Assembly: GCA_017255395.1 (NCBI GenBank)
Contig: JAFKDC010000026.1
Coordinates: 1 to 64,000 of the forward strand
Reading direction: 5' to 3'
Source of the DNA: Enemella evansiae
GTDB taxonomy: Bacteria > Pseudomonadota > Alphaproteobacteria > Rhodobacterales > Rhodobacteraceae
Length of the DNA: 64,000 nt
Shown: piece by piece, positions 51,369 through 59,547 of the stretch
How positions within the stretch are numbered: position 1 is the first letter of the stretch
How the letters are laid out: the number at the start of each line of letters is the position of its first letter
Translations under genes and position numbers: made by a program
The notes under the pieces: generated by a model
Told to the model about the DNA's origin: nothing
Database searches by the model: none
Seen by the model: only the letters and a program-made list of their open reading frames with translations

Positions 51369-52623
51369 AGACGTCTACGTTGTCGACGACGACAGCGATT
51401 TCCGCGAGGCGATGCTGGAACTCCTGCTCAAGGCGGGCTTCCATGCGCAGGGCTACCAGGACGCGCGCGCACTGCTGAAATCCATTGATTCCGAGACCGA
51501 GGGGATCATCCTGTCGGACCTGCGGATGCCGGGGCTTTCCGGTCTCGAACTTCTGGCCGAGGTGCGCAAGCTGTCGCCGTCGCTGCCTTTCGTCCTGATC
51601 ACCGGTCACGGCGACATTCCTGCGGCCATCGCCGCGACGCGCGGTGGCGCTTTCGACTTTCTGGAAAAGCCTGCACCGCCGGAGCTGGTCATCGCCACCG
51701 TCAGGCGCGCGCTCGAGGCACACCGGCTGGTGCTTGAAAACCGGCGGCTCCGGGCGCGTATCGCGCGCGGCACGGACATTCGCGCCCGCATCCTGGGCCG
51801 GTCGGAGCCGGTAAAGACATTGCGGCGCGAGGTCGTGGCGGTCGCCGATACGGCCATCGATGTGCTGCTGGTCGGAGAACCCGGAACCGAACGGGAAAGC
51901 ATCGCCCGCGTGATCCACGACTTTTCGGGCGCGACCGGCGATTTCGTCACGCTCAGCGGCTCGGCTCTGACCGAGGCCAATTTCGATGCCACGATGCATG
52001 GCAGCGGGGACAGGGCGGGCATCCTGGATCTTGCCAAAGGCGGGACGCTTTACGTCGAAAGGCTGGCGGCGGTCGGGGAACCGCTGGCGTCGCGCCTGCT
52101 GCTGCTGCTGACGCAGGGCTCTGGCGCGGACAGGTTCCGGATCGCCGCCTCGGCTACTCTGGACGAGGTGGCCGGGCCGCTTCGGGACATGCTCTTGCGG
52201 CTGAACCTGGCCGAGATCATGGTGCCGCCGCTGCGCGAAAGGGACGACGACTTCTATTTCCTCTTCGAGCATTTCGTGCGCGAAGCCGTCGCCCGCCACA
52301 AGCGCCCCTTTCCGTCCGTGGCCCCGACCGAACTGCGCCGCCTGCACGCCCATGGCTGGCCGGGGAACCTGCGTGAACTCAAAAGCGTTGTGGAACGGCT
52401 GGTGATCGGGCTGAGGGTTTCACTGAAGGAGGCATCGTCCTCGGCGGACGACATCCTGGATTACGATACAGCAATGCGCGCGTTTGAGACGGACCTGCTG
52501 CTATCGGCCCTCAAGCGGACGGGCGGTCGCAAGGCCGAAGCGGCCGAGTCGCTGAGCATCCCGCGCAAGCGGCTTTACCTCAGGATGAAGGCCTGCGGCC
52601 TGTCGGAAACGGGGCAATACTGA
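51361..52623 (+). CDS. PgtA/DctD-like response regulator with degenerate AAA+ domain
   Basis: 420 residues. The receiver domain (1-120) has Asp9-Asp10, phosphoacceptor Asp53 (LSDLRMPG) and Lys103. The central domain keeps WPGNLRELKSVVERL (333-347) and LRERDDD but has lost key parts. The Walker A position reads GEPGTERES (172-180) without the GK pair, and no GAFTGA sigma-54 loop is present. A Fis-type helix-turn-helix (380-413) ends it. It is unlikely to hydrolyse ATP or activate sigma-54 and more likely works on sigma-70-type promoters at the GTGTCA-N4-TGACMC palindromes. Salmonella PgtA is the functional comparison. Confidence 0.92.
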   Translation: MSKDVYVVDDDSDFREAMLELLLKAGFHAQGYQDARALLKSIDSETEGIILSDLRMPGLSGLELLAEVRKLSPSLPFVLITGHGDIPAAIAATRGGAFDFLEKPAPPELVIATVRRALEAHRLVLENRRLRARIARGTDIRARILGRSEPVKTLRREVVAVADTAIDVLLVGEPGTERESIARVIHDFSGATGDFVTLSGSALTEANFDATMHGSGDRAGILDLAKGGTLYVERLAAVGEPLASRLLLLLTQGSGADRFRIAASATLDEVAGPLRDMLLRLNLAEIMVPPLRERDDDFYFLFEHFVREAVARHKRPFPSVAPTELRRLHAHGWPGNLRELKSVVERLVIGLRVSLKEASSSADDILDYDTAMRAFETDLLLSALKRTGGRKAEAAESLSIPRKRLYLRMKACGLSETGQY

Positions 52624-52633
52624 CCCATACCGC

Positions 52634-52649
52634 GTGTCAGAACTGACCC
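52634..52649. promoter_or_regulatory. Second GTGTCA-N4-TGACMC palindrome, before the ABC importer operon
   Basis: GTGTCA (52634-52639), GAAC, TGACCC (52644-52649): one mismatch from the perfect copy at 47977. It starts ten bases after the regulator stop and 100 bases before the binding-protein ATG, with A+T-rich DNA (TATTCT at 52671) following. It probably marks an activated promoter for the importer. Confidence 0.7.
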
Positions 52650-52749
52650 GTTTTTCCCGGTTTATTTCCTTATTCTCAAATGTTTGCGCGGTTTCCTGCC
52701 ATGGCTTAGCGATGTGGCCACAACGTCGACGCATAAGGGAGGAGACCAC

Positions 52750-54078
52750 ATGCGCAAGACAGTACAGGGGACGGTCGCAGCGACCGTTCTTGCAGCCACA
52801 TCGACCGCTGCCTGGGCCGAAGGGCCCATCGTGGTTGTCACATCGTTCCCCGAAGACATGACATCCGTTATCGAAGCCGCCTTCGAAGAGGCCCATCCGG
52901 AATACGATATCGAGATCCTGAACAAAAGCACGTCGTCCGGCGTGAAATACGTGCAGGAAATCGCGGGCAACAACACCGCCGACATCTTCTGGGCCTCGGC
53001 GCCGGATGCCTTCGAAGTCCTGAAAGCGGGCGATCTTCTCTCGCAGGCCGAGATCGCCGCCGACGGTATCCCGGAGCAGATCGGCGCCTATCCGGTGAAC
53101 GATCCCGACGGCTACTACTACGGCTTCGCCGCCTCGGGCTACGGCATCATGTGGAACACCCGCTACCTCGATGCCAACGGGCTGGAACCCGCGCGTCAAT
53201 GGTCCGACCTCGCAAAGCCGGAATATTTCGGCCATGTGGGCATGTCGGCACCGTCGCGCTCTGGCACCACGCATCTGACGGTTGAAACCGTCCTGCAGGG
53301 CGAAGGCTGGGACGCCGGGTGGTCCGAATGGAAATGGATGGCCGGCAACTTCGCCAGCGTCACGGAACGCTCGTTCGGCGTGCCGGACGGCGTCAACACC
53401 GGCAACTTCGGCCTCGGGGTCGTGATCGACTTCTTCGGCTTCTCGTCGCGGGCATCCGGCTATCCGGTCGACTTCGCCTATCCGACCGTCACCGCCCTTG
53501 TGCCTGCCAACGTGGCCGTCGTGAACAACGCCGCCAACCCGGAAGGGGCGAAAACCTTCATCGAATACCTGCTGTCGCCCGCCGGGCAGGAAGTGCTGTT
53601 CGACCCGGCGATCATGCGTCTGCCGGTGAACCCCGCCGCCTATGCGAAGGCCCCCGAGGGCCTGCCCAACCCCTTCGAGGATTCCTCGATCGGCAAGGAA
53701 GTCCTCTTTGACGTCGATAAGTCCGGCGCGCGTTACTATGTCGTCAGCTCGCTCTTCGACGTCATGATCACCTATCGCCTCGATGATCTGCGCGCGGCGG
53801 TCCGTGCGGTGCAACTGGCCGAGGAACGGCATGCCGATGGCAGCAACGCCGAAGCACAGGCCCTGATCGACGAGGCGCGCGGCCTGATCGAGGCCATGCC
53901 GATCACCGAAGAGCAAAGCCTTGACCCTGCCTTCACGGCGGCCTTCTCGGCCGTCCGCAAGAAGCAGGGAGACCAGGTCGAGCAGCGCCAGGCAGAGCTG
54001 GAACAGCAGTGGGATGCCTTCGTGGTGGAAAACTACGCCCGCGCCCGCGAACTGGCGGAAAAAGCGGCCGCGATGTAG
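52750..54078 (+). CDS. Fe3+-type ABC substrate-binding protein, candidate phosphorylated-acid binder
   Basis: 442 residues with a signal peptide of about 23 residues (AAWAEG). The mature start PIVVVTSFPEDMTSVIEAAF and FWASAPDAFEVL place it in the FbpA/AfuA-like class, but it is about 100 residues longer, with a Gln/Glu-rich helical C-terminus shared with the PgtC-like sensor. The iron-binding Tyr pair of FbpA is not obvious. The class includes binders of 2-aminoethylphosphonate and sugar phosphates. The flanking Pgt-like signalling genes and pyruvate kinase favour phosphoglycerate or PEP. GGAGG precedes the ATG at 52750. Confidence 0.88.
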   Translation: MRKTVQGTVAATVLAATSTAAWAEGPIVVVTSFPEDMTSVIEAAFEEAHPEYDIEILNKSTSSGVKYVQEIAGNNTADIFWASAPDAFEVLKAGDLLSQAEIAADGIPEQIGAYPVNDPDGYYYGFAASGYGIMWNTRYLDANGLEPARQWSDLAKPEYFGHVGMSAPSRSGTTHLTVETVLQGEGWDAGWSEWKWMAGNFASVTERSFGVPDGVNTGNFGLGVVIDFFGFSSRASGYPVDFAYPTVTALVPANVAVVNNAANPEGAKTFIEYLLSPAGQEVLFDPAIMRLPVNPAAYAKAPEGLPNPFEDSSIGKEVLFDVDKSGARYYVVSSLFDVMITYRLDDLRAAVRAVQLAEERHADGSNAEAQALIDEARGLIEAMPITEEQSLDPAFTAAFSAVRKKQGDQVEQRQAELEQQWDAFVVENYARARELAEKAAAM

Positions 54079-54092
54079 CGCCGCCCAATATA

Positions 54093-54116
54093 CCTGGGCC
54101 TGCCCTCGGGCCCGGG
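54093..54116 (+). promoter_or_regulatory. Stem-loop between binding-protein and permease genes
   Basis: CCTGGGCC (54093-54100) pairs with GGCCCGGG (54109-54116) with one G-U pair around an eight-base loop, 14 bases after the binding-protein stop. No T-run. The 200-base gap also holds a weaker GCCGC/GCGGC hairpin near 54165. Confidence 0.55.
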
Positions 54117-54279
54117 CTGGCAAGGCGGTCCATGTCTTCGGACCCCCTTGCCGCTCTGCCTGAGCCGCCGCAACCGCAGCGGCCAGGCGCAAGACCAAGC
54201 AACTCTTCAGACAGGACGGACAGGCTGACAACGCGCTCGCGCGACGGCTCCCGTTCGCCCTCAACGCCGGGAATTGACC

Positions 54280-56031
54280 ATGACCCAAGCCCCCGTACCG
54301 ACGGGCAAGCCAGCGAGCCTCGCCGACCGGCTTCCCTCGTTCCTCTTTCCAAACCTGAGCCCGATCGCCATGGCGGGCCTTTTCATCGCGATTTTCCTGT
54401 TCGGCTTCCTGATCTTCCCGGTGCTTCAGGTCATCTACGTCGCATTCGTGAATCCTTCGACAGGGGATCTGACGCTTCAGAATTTCGGGGATTTCTTCGG
54501 AACCGCCCTGTTCCGGGAAAGCTTCTTCAACTCGTTCTACGTGTCGGCCATGTCCGTCATCGTGGCCACGGTCATCGCCCTGCCGCTGGCCTATATCACC
54601 ACGCGCTTCAATTTCAGCGGCTCGATCCTGATCCAGAGTCTGGGCTTCATCCCGCTGATCATGCCGCCGTTCGTGGGCGCGGTTGCGATGCAGCTGATCT
54701 TTGGGCGCAACGGCTCGGTCAACCTGCTTCTGCGTGACCATTTCGGCTTTACCATTCCCTTCATGGACGGGCTGAACGGTGTGATCCTCGTGCAGTCGAT
54801 CCACTATTTCCCCTTTATCCTCATCAACCTCTCGGCCAGCCTGCGCAATATCGATCGCTCGATGGAGGAAGCCGCGCAGAACCTCGGCGCGCACGGTCTG
54901 CGCCTGTTCCGGCGGATCGTCTTCCCGCTGGCGACACCGGGCTATGTGGCCGGCGCGGCGCTGGTGTTCATCAAGGTGTTCGACGACCTCGGCACGCCGC
55001 TTCTTCTGAACGTGAACAACATGCTGGCGCCGCAGGCCTACCTGCGGATCACCTCGGTCGGGCTGAACGATCCGATGGGCTACGTCATCTCGGTGATCCT
55101 TGTGGCCTTCTCGATCCTGTCGCTCTGGGCCTCGTTCCTGGTGATGCGCGGCAAGGACTATGCGACGGTTCAGAAAGGCGGCGGCGGTCTGGCCAAGCGC
55201 GACCTGGCCCTGCGCGAAAAGGTGCTGGCCTACGGTGTCGTGATCTTCATCCTTCTGGTCGTGCTGTCGCCGCATATCGGTCTGCTGCTCTTGTCCTTCG
55301 GCACGATCTGGTCCTTCGCACCGCTGCCCGACGCCTACACCTTCGACAACTACATCCGCATGTGGGAAGGCTCGCAGCAGTATGTGCTGAACACCCTGCT
55401 CTATGCGGGTCTGGCCGCCACCTTCGATGTCATCATCGGCACGGCCATCGCCTACATCGTGTTGCGGACCGGGATCGCGGGGCGCAAGTGGCTCGACTAC
55501 ATGGCGACGGCCGCGCTTGCGGTGCCGGGGGTGGTGCTGGGCATCGGCTACCTGCGGACCTTCCAGGACGTCAATGTCCCGTTCATCGACAAGCCTCTGG
55601 CGAGCTGGTGGGTCATCATCGCGATCGCCCTGATGATCCGGCGCCTGCCCTATGCGCTGCGCGCCTGCATGGCCGCCCTGCAACAGGTCAGCCTTGCGCT
55701 GGAAGAAGCCGCCGAAAGCCTTGGTGCCAACAAGTTCCGCACCATCCGGCGCATCGTAGTGCCGCTGATGTCGGGCGGTATCCTTGCCGGCTTCGTCACC
55801 AGCTTTGCCACGGCAGCGGTCGAGCTGTCGGCAACCATCATGCTGGTGTCCTCGGACAAGGACAGCCCGCTGGCCTACGGCATCTACCTCTTCATGCAGA
55901 CCCCGTCGGGGCGCGGAGCGGGCGCTGCCCTGGGCATCCTCGCCGTGATCATCGTGGCGATCGGCACCGTGCTGTCGCAGATCATCATCGAACGGGACAA
56001 GAAACTTCGCACCTCTGGCCGCGACGCATAA
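54280..56031 (+). CDS. Fe3+-type ABC permease with two fused membrane domains
   Basis: 583 residues with about twelve helices in two homologous halves. The EAA loops are EEAAQNLGAHGLRLFRRIV near residue 203 and EEAAESLGANKFRTIRRIVV near 480. This two-in-one layout is that of FbpB/AfuB/PhnT-V-like permeases. The ATG at 54280 is preferred; a TTG two codons earlier is possible, and the ribosome site (CCGGGA) is weak. It lies between the binding protein and ATPase genes and forms the channel of the putative phosphorylated-acid importer. Confidence 0.94.
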   Translation: MTQAPVPTGKPASLADRLPSFLFPNLSPIAMAGLFIAIFLFGFLIFPVLQVIYVAFVNPSTGDLTLQNFGDFFGTALFRESFFNSFYVSAMSVIVATVIALPLAYITTRFNFSGSILIQSLGFIPLIMPPFVGAVAMQLIFGRNGSVNLLLRDHFGFTIPFMDGLNGVILVQSIHYFPFILINLSASLRNIDRSMEEAAQNLGAHGLRLFRRIVFPLATPGYVAGAALVFIKVFDDLGTPLLLNVNNMLAPQAYLRITSVGLNDPMGYVISVILVAFSILSLWASFLVMRGKDYATVQKGGGGLAKRDLALREKVLAYGVVIFILLVVLSPHIGLLLLSFGTIWSFAPLPDAYTFDNYIRMWEGSQQYVLNTLLYAGLAATFDVIIGTAIAYIVLRTGIAGRKWLDYMATAALAVPGVVLGIGYLRTFQDVNVPFIDKPLASWWVIIAIALMIRRLPYALRACMAALQQVSLALEEAAESLGANKFRTIRRIVVPLMSGGILAGFVTSFATAAVELSATIMLVSSDKDSPLAYGIYLFMQTPSGRGAGAALGILAVIIVAIGTVLSQIIIERDKKLRTSGRDA

Positions 56032-56051
56032 GAAAGACAAGGAGACATCTC

Positions 56052-57122
56052 ATGAAAACCGAAATGGCCGGAATCGAGATCCGCGACCTGCATCTGTCCT
56101 TCGGCGACACCAAGGTCCTGACCGGCATCAACCTCAGCATCCAGCCCGGTGAGTTCTTCGCCTTCCTCGGCCCCTCGGGGTCCGGTAAATCCACGCTGCT
56201 GCGGGCAATCGCCGGGTTCGGGCCATTGCCCCGGGGCGAGATCCTGATCGGCGGGCGCGAGATTGCCACCCTGCCGCCCTGGAAACGCAACGTGGGCATG
56301 GTGTTCCAGTCCTATGCGCTCTGGCCGCATATGTCGGTGCGCGAGAACGTGGCCTTCGGCCTGCGCGAGCGCCGGGTGTCCTCGTCGGAAATCCGCAAGC
56401 GCGTGGACGAGGCGCTGGCGCTGGTGGGCCTGTCCCATCTGGCCGACAGGATGCCCAACCAGCTGTCGGGTGGCCAGCAGCAGCGCATCGCACTGGCACG
56501 GACCGTGGTGATCGAGCCCAAGGTACTGCTTCTGGACGAGCCCCTGTCGAACCTCGATGCCTCGCTGCGGGTCCAGATGCGGCGCGAGCTTCTGGCCCTG
56601 CAGCGCAAGCTGGGACTGACCACGATCTTCGTGACCCACGATCAGGAAGAGGCGAACACCACCTCTGACCGGATGGCGGTTCTGGATGGTGGCGTGATCC
56701 AGCAGGTCGGCACCCCGCAGGATCTTTATGACACCCCCGTCAACCTCTTCGTGGCGCGGTTCCTCGGGACGGCGAACATCCTTGAAGGGCGGGTCGAAGT
56801 CGATGGCAGCGGCGCCCGCTTTCAGACTGCCACGGGCGACAGCCTTCCGTTGCCTGCGCAGGGCGCGTCGGGTCCCTCGTCCATCGTGTTGCGGCCGCAG
56901 AACATCCGCATCGAAGAGGTCGCGGGCGAAGGCACGCTTCCGGGCGAGATCATGCACCGCGAGTTTCTGGGCAGTCAGGTCCGCTATCTCGTCAAGGCGG
57001 CAGGAACCGATATCGTTGTCGATCAGACCCACCGGGCTGGCGAGACCTGGCTGGAAACCGGTCAAGGCGTGCATCTGGCCGCCAACACCCGACATGCGGT
57101 TCTCATCGGGAAAGAGGCGTAA
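56052..57122 (+). CDS. ABC importer ATPase (FbpC/PotA-type with TOBE domain)
   Basis: 356 residues. Walker A GPSGSGKST lies near residue 40, then the Q-loop FQSYALWPHMSV, signature LSGGQQQRIALARTV and Walker B LLLDEPLSNLDA. The C-terminal TOBE domain (about 285-350) contains ASGPSSIVLRPQNIRIEE. AAGGAGA precedes the ATG at 56052. It powers the permease above. Its stop is five bases before the histidine-phosphatase start, linking transport to metabolism in one operon. Confidence 0.95.
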   Translation: MKTEMAGIEIRDLHLSFGDTKVLTGINLSIQPGEFFAFLGPSGSGKSTLLRAIAGFGPLPRGEILIGGREIATLPPWKRNVGMVFQSYALWPHMSVRENVAFGLRERRVSSSEIRKRVDEALALVGLSHLADRMPNQLSGGQQQRIALARTVVIEPKVLLLDEPLSNLDASLRVQMRRELLALQRKLGLTTIFVTHDQEEANTTSDRMAVLDGGVIQQVGTPQDLYDTPVNLFVARFLGTANILEGRVEVDGSGARFQTATGDSLPLPAQGASGPSSIVLRPQNIRIEEVAGEGTLPGEIMHREFLGSQVRYLVKAAGTDIVVDQTHRAGETWLETGQGVHLAANTRHAVLIGKEA

Positions 57123-57127
57123 CGACG

Positions 57128-57706
57128 ATGCAGGATGCGCCAAGGCTTTTTCTTGTCCGGCACGGCGAGACCGAGTGGAACCGCGCCGGTCGCATTCAGG
57201 GCAGCAAGAACTCTCCGCTCACCGCGCTTGGCCGGGAGCATGCCGAACGGCAGGGCCGTGTGTTTGAACGGCTGAACCCCGGTCTTGCCGACATGCCCCT
57301 GTATGTAAGCCCACTTGAACGGGCAAGGTCGACCGCGAGGATCGCCTTGCCCGGACAGGCGCACATCGTCGATCCGCGCCTGTCCGAGATCGCCTGCGGC
57401 GCGTGGGAAGGGCTAAACCCCGAAGAGCGCGCCGCCGGTTGGCCGGATCTCGTGGCAAAGTGCCAAAGCGATCTGAACCTTTATGACAGGGCCCCCGGCG
57501 GCGAAGGCCTCGACGCGGTAGAGGCTCGGGTTGCCAGCTTTCTGGCTGACCTCACCGGGCCGTCCATCATCGTGGCCCACAAGGTCGTTCTGATCGTTCT
57601 GCGGGGCATCCTGCGCGGCCTTGACCGCACCACGCTGCACGATCTCGATGCCCCGCAAGGCGTGGTGATCGAGATCGTGCACGGACAGGAAACACACCTG
57701 GTCTGA
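57128..57706 (+). CDS. Histidine phosphatase-superfamily protein (phosphoglycerate mutase-like fold)
   Basis: 192 residues. The catalytic Arg11-His12-Gly13 lies in FLVRHGETEWN, Arg65 in ERARSTA and Glu87 in RLSEIACGAWEG, and the second His151 sits in IIVAHKVVLIVLRG (HK instead of the common HG). Members act as cofactor-dependent phosphoglycerate mutases or as phosphatases on small phosphoesters. The length (192) suits the phosphatase/CobC-GpmB group better than the ~250-residue mutase GpmA. Being in the importer operon, it may isomerise or dephosphorylate the incoming compound. Which of the two is unresolved. Confidence 0.9.
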   Translation: MQDAPRLFLVRHGETEWNRAGRIQGSKNSPLTALGREHAERQGRVFERLNPGLADMPLYVSPLERARSTARIALPGQAHIVDPRLSEIACGAWEGLNPEERAAGWPDLVAKCQSDLNLYDRAPGGEGLDAVEARVASFLADLTGPSIIVAHKVVLIVLRGILRGLDRTTLHDLDAPQGVVIEIVHGQETHLV

Positions 57707-57713
57707 CGCTATC

Positions 57714-57734
57714 GCGGGGGGCATGCCCCCCCGC
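57714..57734 (+). promoter_or_regulatory. G/C hairpin between the phosphatase and pyruvate kinase genes
   Basis: GGGGGG-CATG-CCCCCC (57716-57731) is a perfect palindrome extended by flanking GC bases with a one-base bulge. No T-run follows, so read-through into pyruvate kinase is likely, perhaps reduced. Confidence 0.5.
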
Positions 57735-57770
57735 CACCCAGAAGACTTCCTCTAAGGAGACCACGCTCAA

Positions 57771-59192
57771 ATGCCTTCACGACGCGACCGCAAGATCCGC
57801 ATCGTCGCCACGCTCGGCCCCGCCAGCAACCGGCCGGACATCATTCGCGGTCTGGTTCAGGCCGGCGCGGATGTGTTCCGGCTGAACATGTCCCATGGCA
57901 GCCACACGGAAATCGCCGACCTTCACCGCATCGTCCGGGACGTCGAGGCCGCGGCGGGCCGACCCATCGGGATACTGGCGGACCTTCAGGGTCCAAAGCT
58001 GCGGATCGGTCGCATGGCCGGTGGCTCCGTATCCTTGCAGGCCGGCAAGAGGCTGCGCCTTGTTCTTGGCGATGCCATCGGGGATGCTCGGCGTGTGCCG
58101 CTGCCGCACCCCGAAGTGTTCGCCGCGCTGGAGAGCGAAGCATCGCTTCTCATCGACGATGGGCGAATCCAGCTCAGGGTCGAGACGAGCGGCCCTGACT
58201 GGGCCGATTGCCGCATCGAGGTCGGCGGAACGCTGAGCGACCGCAAGGGCGTCAATGTGCCCGGAGTCGTGCTTCCTATCGCGGCCCTGACAGAGAAGGA
58301 TCGGGCCGATCTCGAATTCGCCTGCGACCTCGGGATCGACTGGCTGGCGCTTTCCTTCGTGCAGCGACCTCAGGACGTCGACGAGGCCAGGGCCCTTGTG
58401 GCGGGTCGCGCAGCGGTCATGGCCAAGATCGAAAAACCCGCTGCGGTCGAGAACCTCGATGCCATCATCGAGAGTGCTGAGGGCGTCATGGTCGCGCGGG
58501 GCGACCTGGGTGTCGAACTGTCCGTCCAGGACGTGCCACCCTGCCAGAAACGCATCGTGCGGGCTTGCCGGGCCGCGGCCAAGCCTGTCGTTGTCGCGAC
58601 GCAGATGCTGGAAAGCATGATCCAGAACCCCGTTCCCACGCGGGCCGAGGTCTCGGACGTGGCCACCGCACTTTATGAAGGCGCGGATTGCGTCATGCTT
58701 TCTGCCGAAAGCGCCGCAGGCTCCCACCCGGTCGAGGCCGTCGCGATGATGGACGCCATCGCCCGCCGCGTGGAGGCCGATCCGGCCTATGCCCAGATCA
58801 TGACCAGCAGCAAGCTGCATGACGCGGCCACCATCGCGAGCGGCATCGCCGAAGCGGCCTGTCGCATGGCCGCAAGGTCGCAACTCGGATTGATCTGCGC
58901 GTATACCGAATCCGGGACCACGGCCCGGCTGCTTGCCCGGGAACGGCCCGACGTCCCCATTCTCGCGCTGACGCCCACCATGCTGACAGCGCGGCGCCTG
59001 TGCCTTTCCTGGGGAACACAGAGCACCGTCATTGAACAGCCAAAGGATGAAGCGGGTGCAGTGCTCGCAGCCGGAAAGGCAGCGGTTGGCAATGGTTTCG
59101 TAATGCCGAAGAAACCAATCGTCGTCACAGCGGGAATCCCGTTCAGCGTGGCGGGTTCGACGAATTTCGTCCGGGTTGCGATTGCAAGCTGA
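57771..59192 (+). CDS. pyk: Pyruvate kinase
   Basis: 473 residues, full length. Substrate and metal residues are present: Arg37/Asn39/Ser41/His42 in FRLNMSHG, the DLQGPKLRIG segment (71-80), catalytic Lys219 in MAKIEKP, metal Glu221 and Asp245 (VMVARGDLGVELSVQDVPPC), and the C-terminal domain with GTTARLLARERPDVPILAL. It transfers phosphate from PEP to ADP. TAAGGAGA precedes the ATG. It is the last gene of the Pgt-like/ABC cluster, an unusual place for a glycolytic enzyme, and may be a second, dedicated isozyme for PEP derived from imported phosphoglycerate. Whether another pyk exists elsewhere cannot be seen. Confidence 0.96.
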   Translation: MPSRRDRKIRIVATLGPASNRPDIIRGLVQAGADVFRLNMSHGSHTEIADLHRIVRDVEAAAGRPIGILADLQGPKLRIGRMAGGSVSLQAGKRLRLVLGDAIGDARRVPLPHPEVFAALESEASLLIDDGRIQLRVETSGPDWADCRIEVGGTLSDRKGVNVPGVVLPIAALTEKDRADLEFACDLGIDWLALSFVQRPQDVDEARALVAGRAAVMAKIEKPAAVENLDAIIESAEGVMVARGDLGVELSVQDVPPCQKRIVRACRAAAKPVVVATQMLESMIQNPVPTRAEVSDVATALYEGADCVMLSAESAAGSHPVEAVAMMDAIARRVEADPAYAQIMTSSKLHDAATIASGIAEAACRMAARSQLGLICAYTESGTTARLLARERPDVPILALTPTMLTARRLCLSWGTQSTVIEQPKDEAGAVLAAGKAAVGNGFVMPKKPIVVTAGIPFSVAGSTNFVRVAIAS

Positions 59193-59530
59193 GATCGCTG
59201 AAGGCAGCGGCCGGGTTTCATGCGGCCTATGTCGCTGACCTCCCCGCGCGCGCTTCACCGCGTCTCCACGATTCCGCCCTCACGAAGCCGCTTGAGCGGC
59301 CTATAGGCGAAGGCGGTATCAGGATCCTGCTCTTCCGGGCGGCGTGCACGGTCGGCTGCCGCTGCCCGGCCGGGATTCTCTCTCAGGAAACTTCGGATAG
59401 CAGCGGCCCGGCCTGACACCGCGTTCCAGAGGTCTTCGTCGATCTTATTGGAACGGAGGTCGACCTTGGCAGTTCGGCACCGGTTGAAATTCAGCGCGAA
59501 GATCTCAAGGCAGGGCGACACGCAACATGC

Positions 59531-59547
59531 CTTGACCTTAAGTCAAG
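59531..59547. promoter_or_regulatory. Dyad CTTGAC-N5-GTCAAG
   Basis: Six-base arms (59531-59536 and 59542-59547) around CTTAA, about 45 bases before a TATAAT hexamer. It resembles a dimeric-regulator site but no adjacent regulator gene is present to claim it. Confidence 0.35.

Noticed and set aside
52501-56040. Very long open frame on the minus strand opposite the ABC importer
   Set aside because: It is antisense to clearly conserved binding-protein and permease genes, its peptide is rich in Arg, His, Gln and Asp as expected from G+C-rich antisense codons, and it shows no family motif.
52750-57122. Iron(III) uptake system
   Set aside because: The fold class fits, but the FbpA iron-binding Tyr pair is not evident, the C-terminus is extended, no Fur-like box was seen, and the neighbours are Pgt-like signalling genes and pyruvate kinase.
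57714-57734. Attachment site or recombination site at the G/C palindrome
   Set aside because: No integrase or second copy in the window; a transcript hairpin is simpler.
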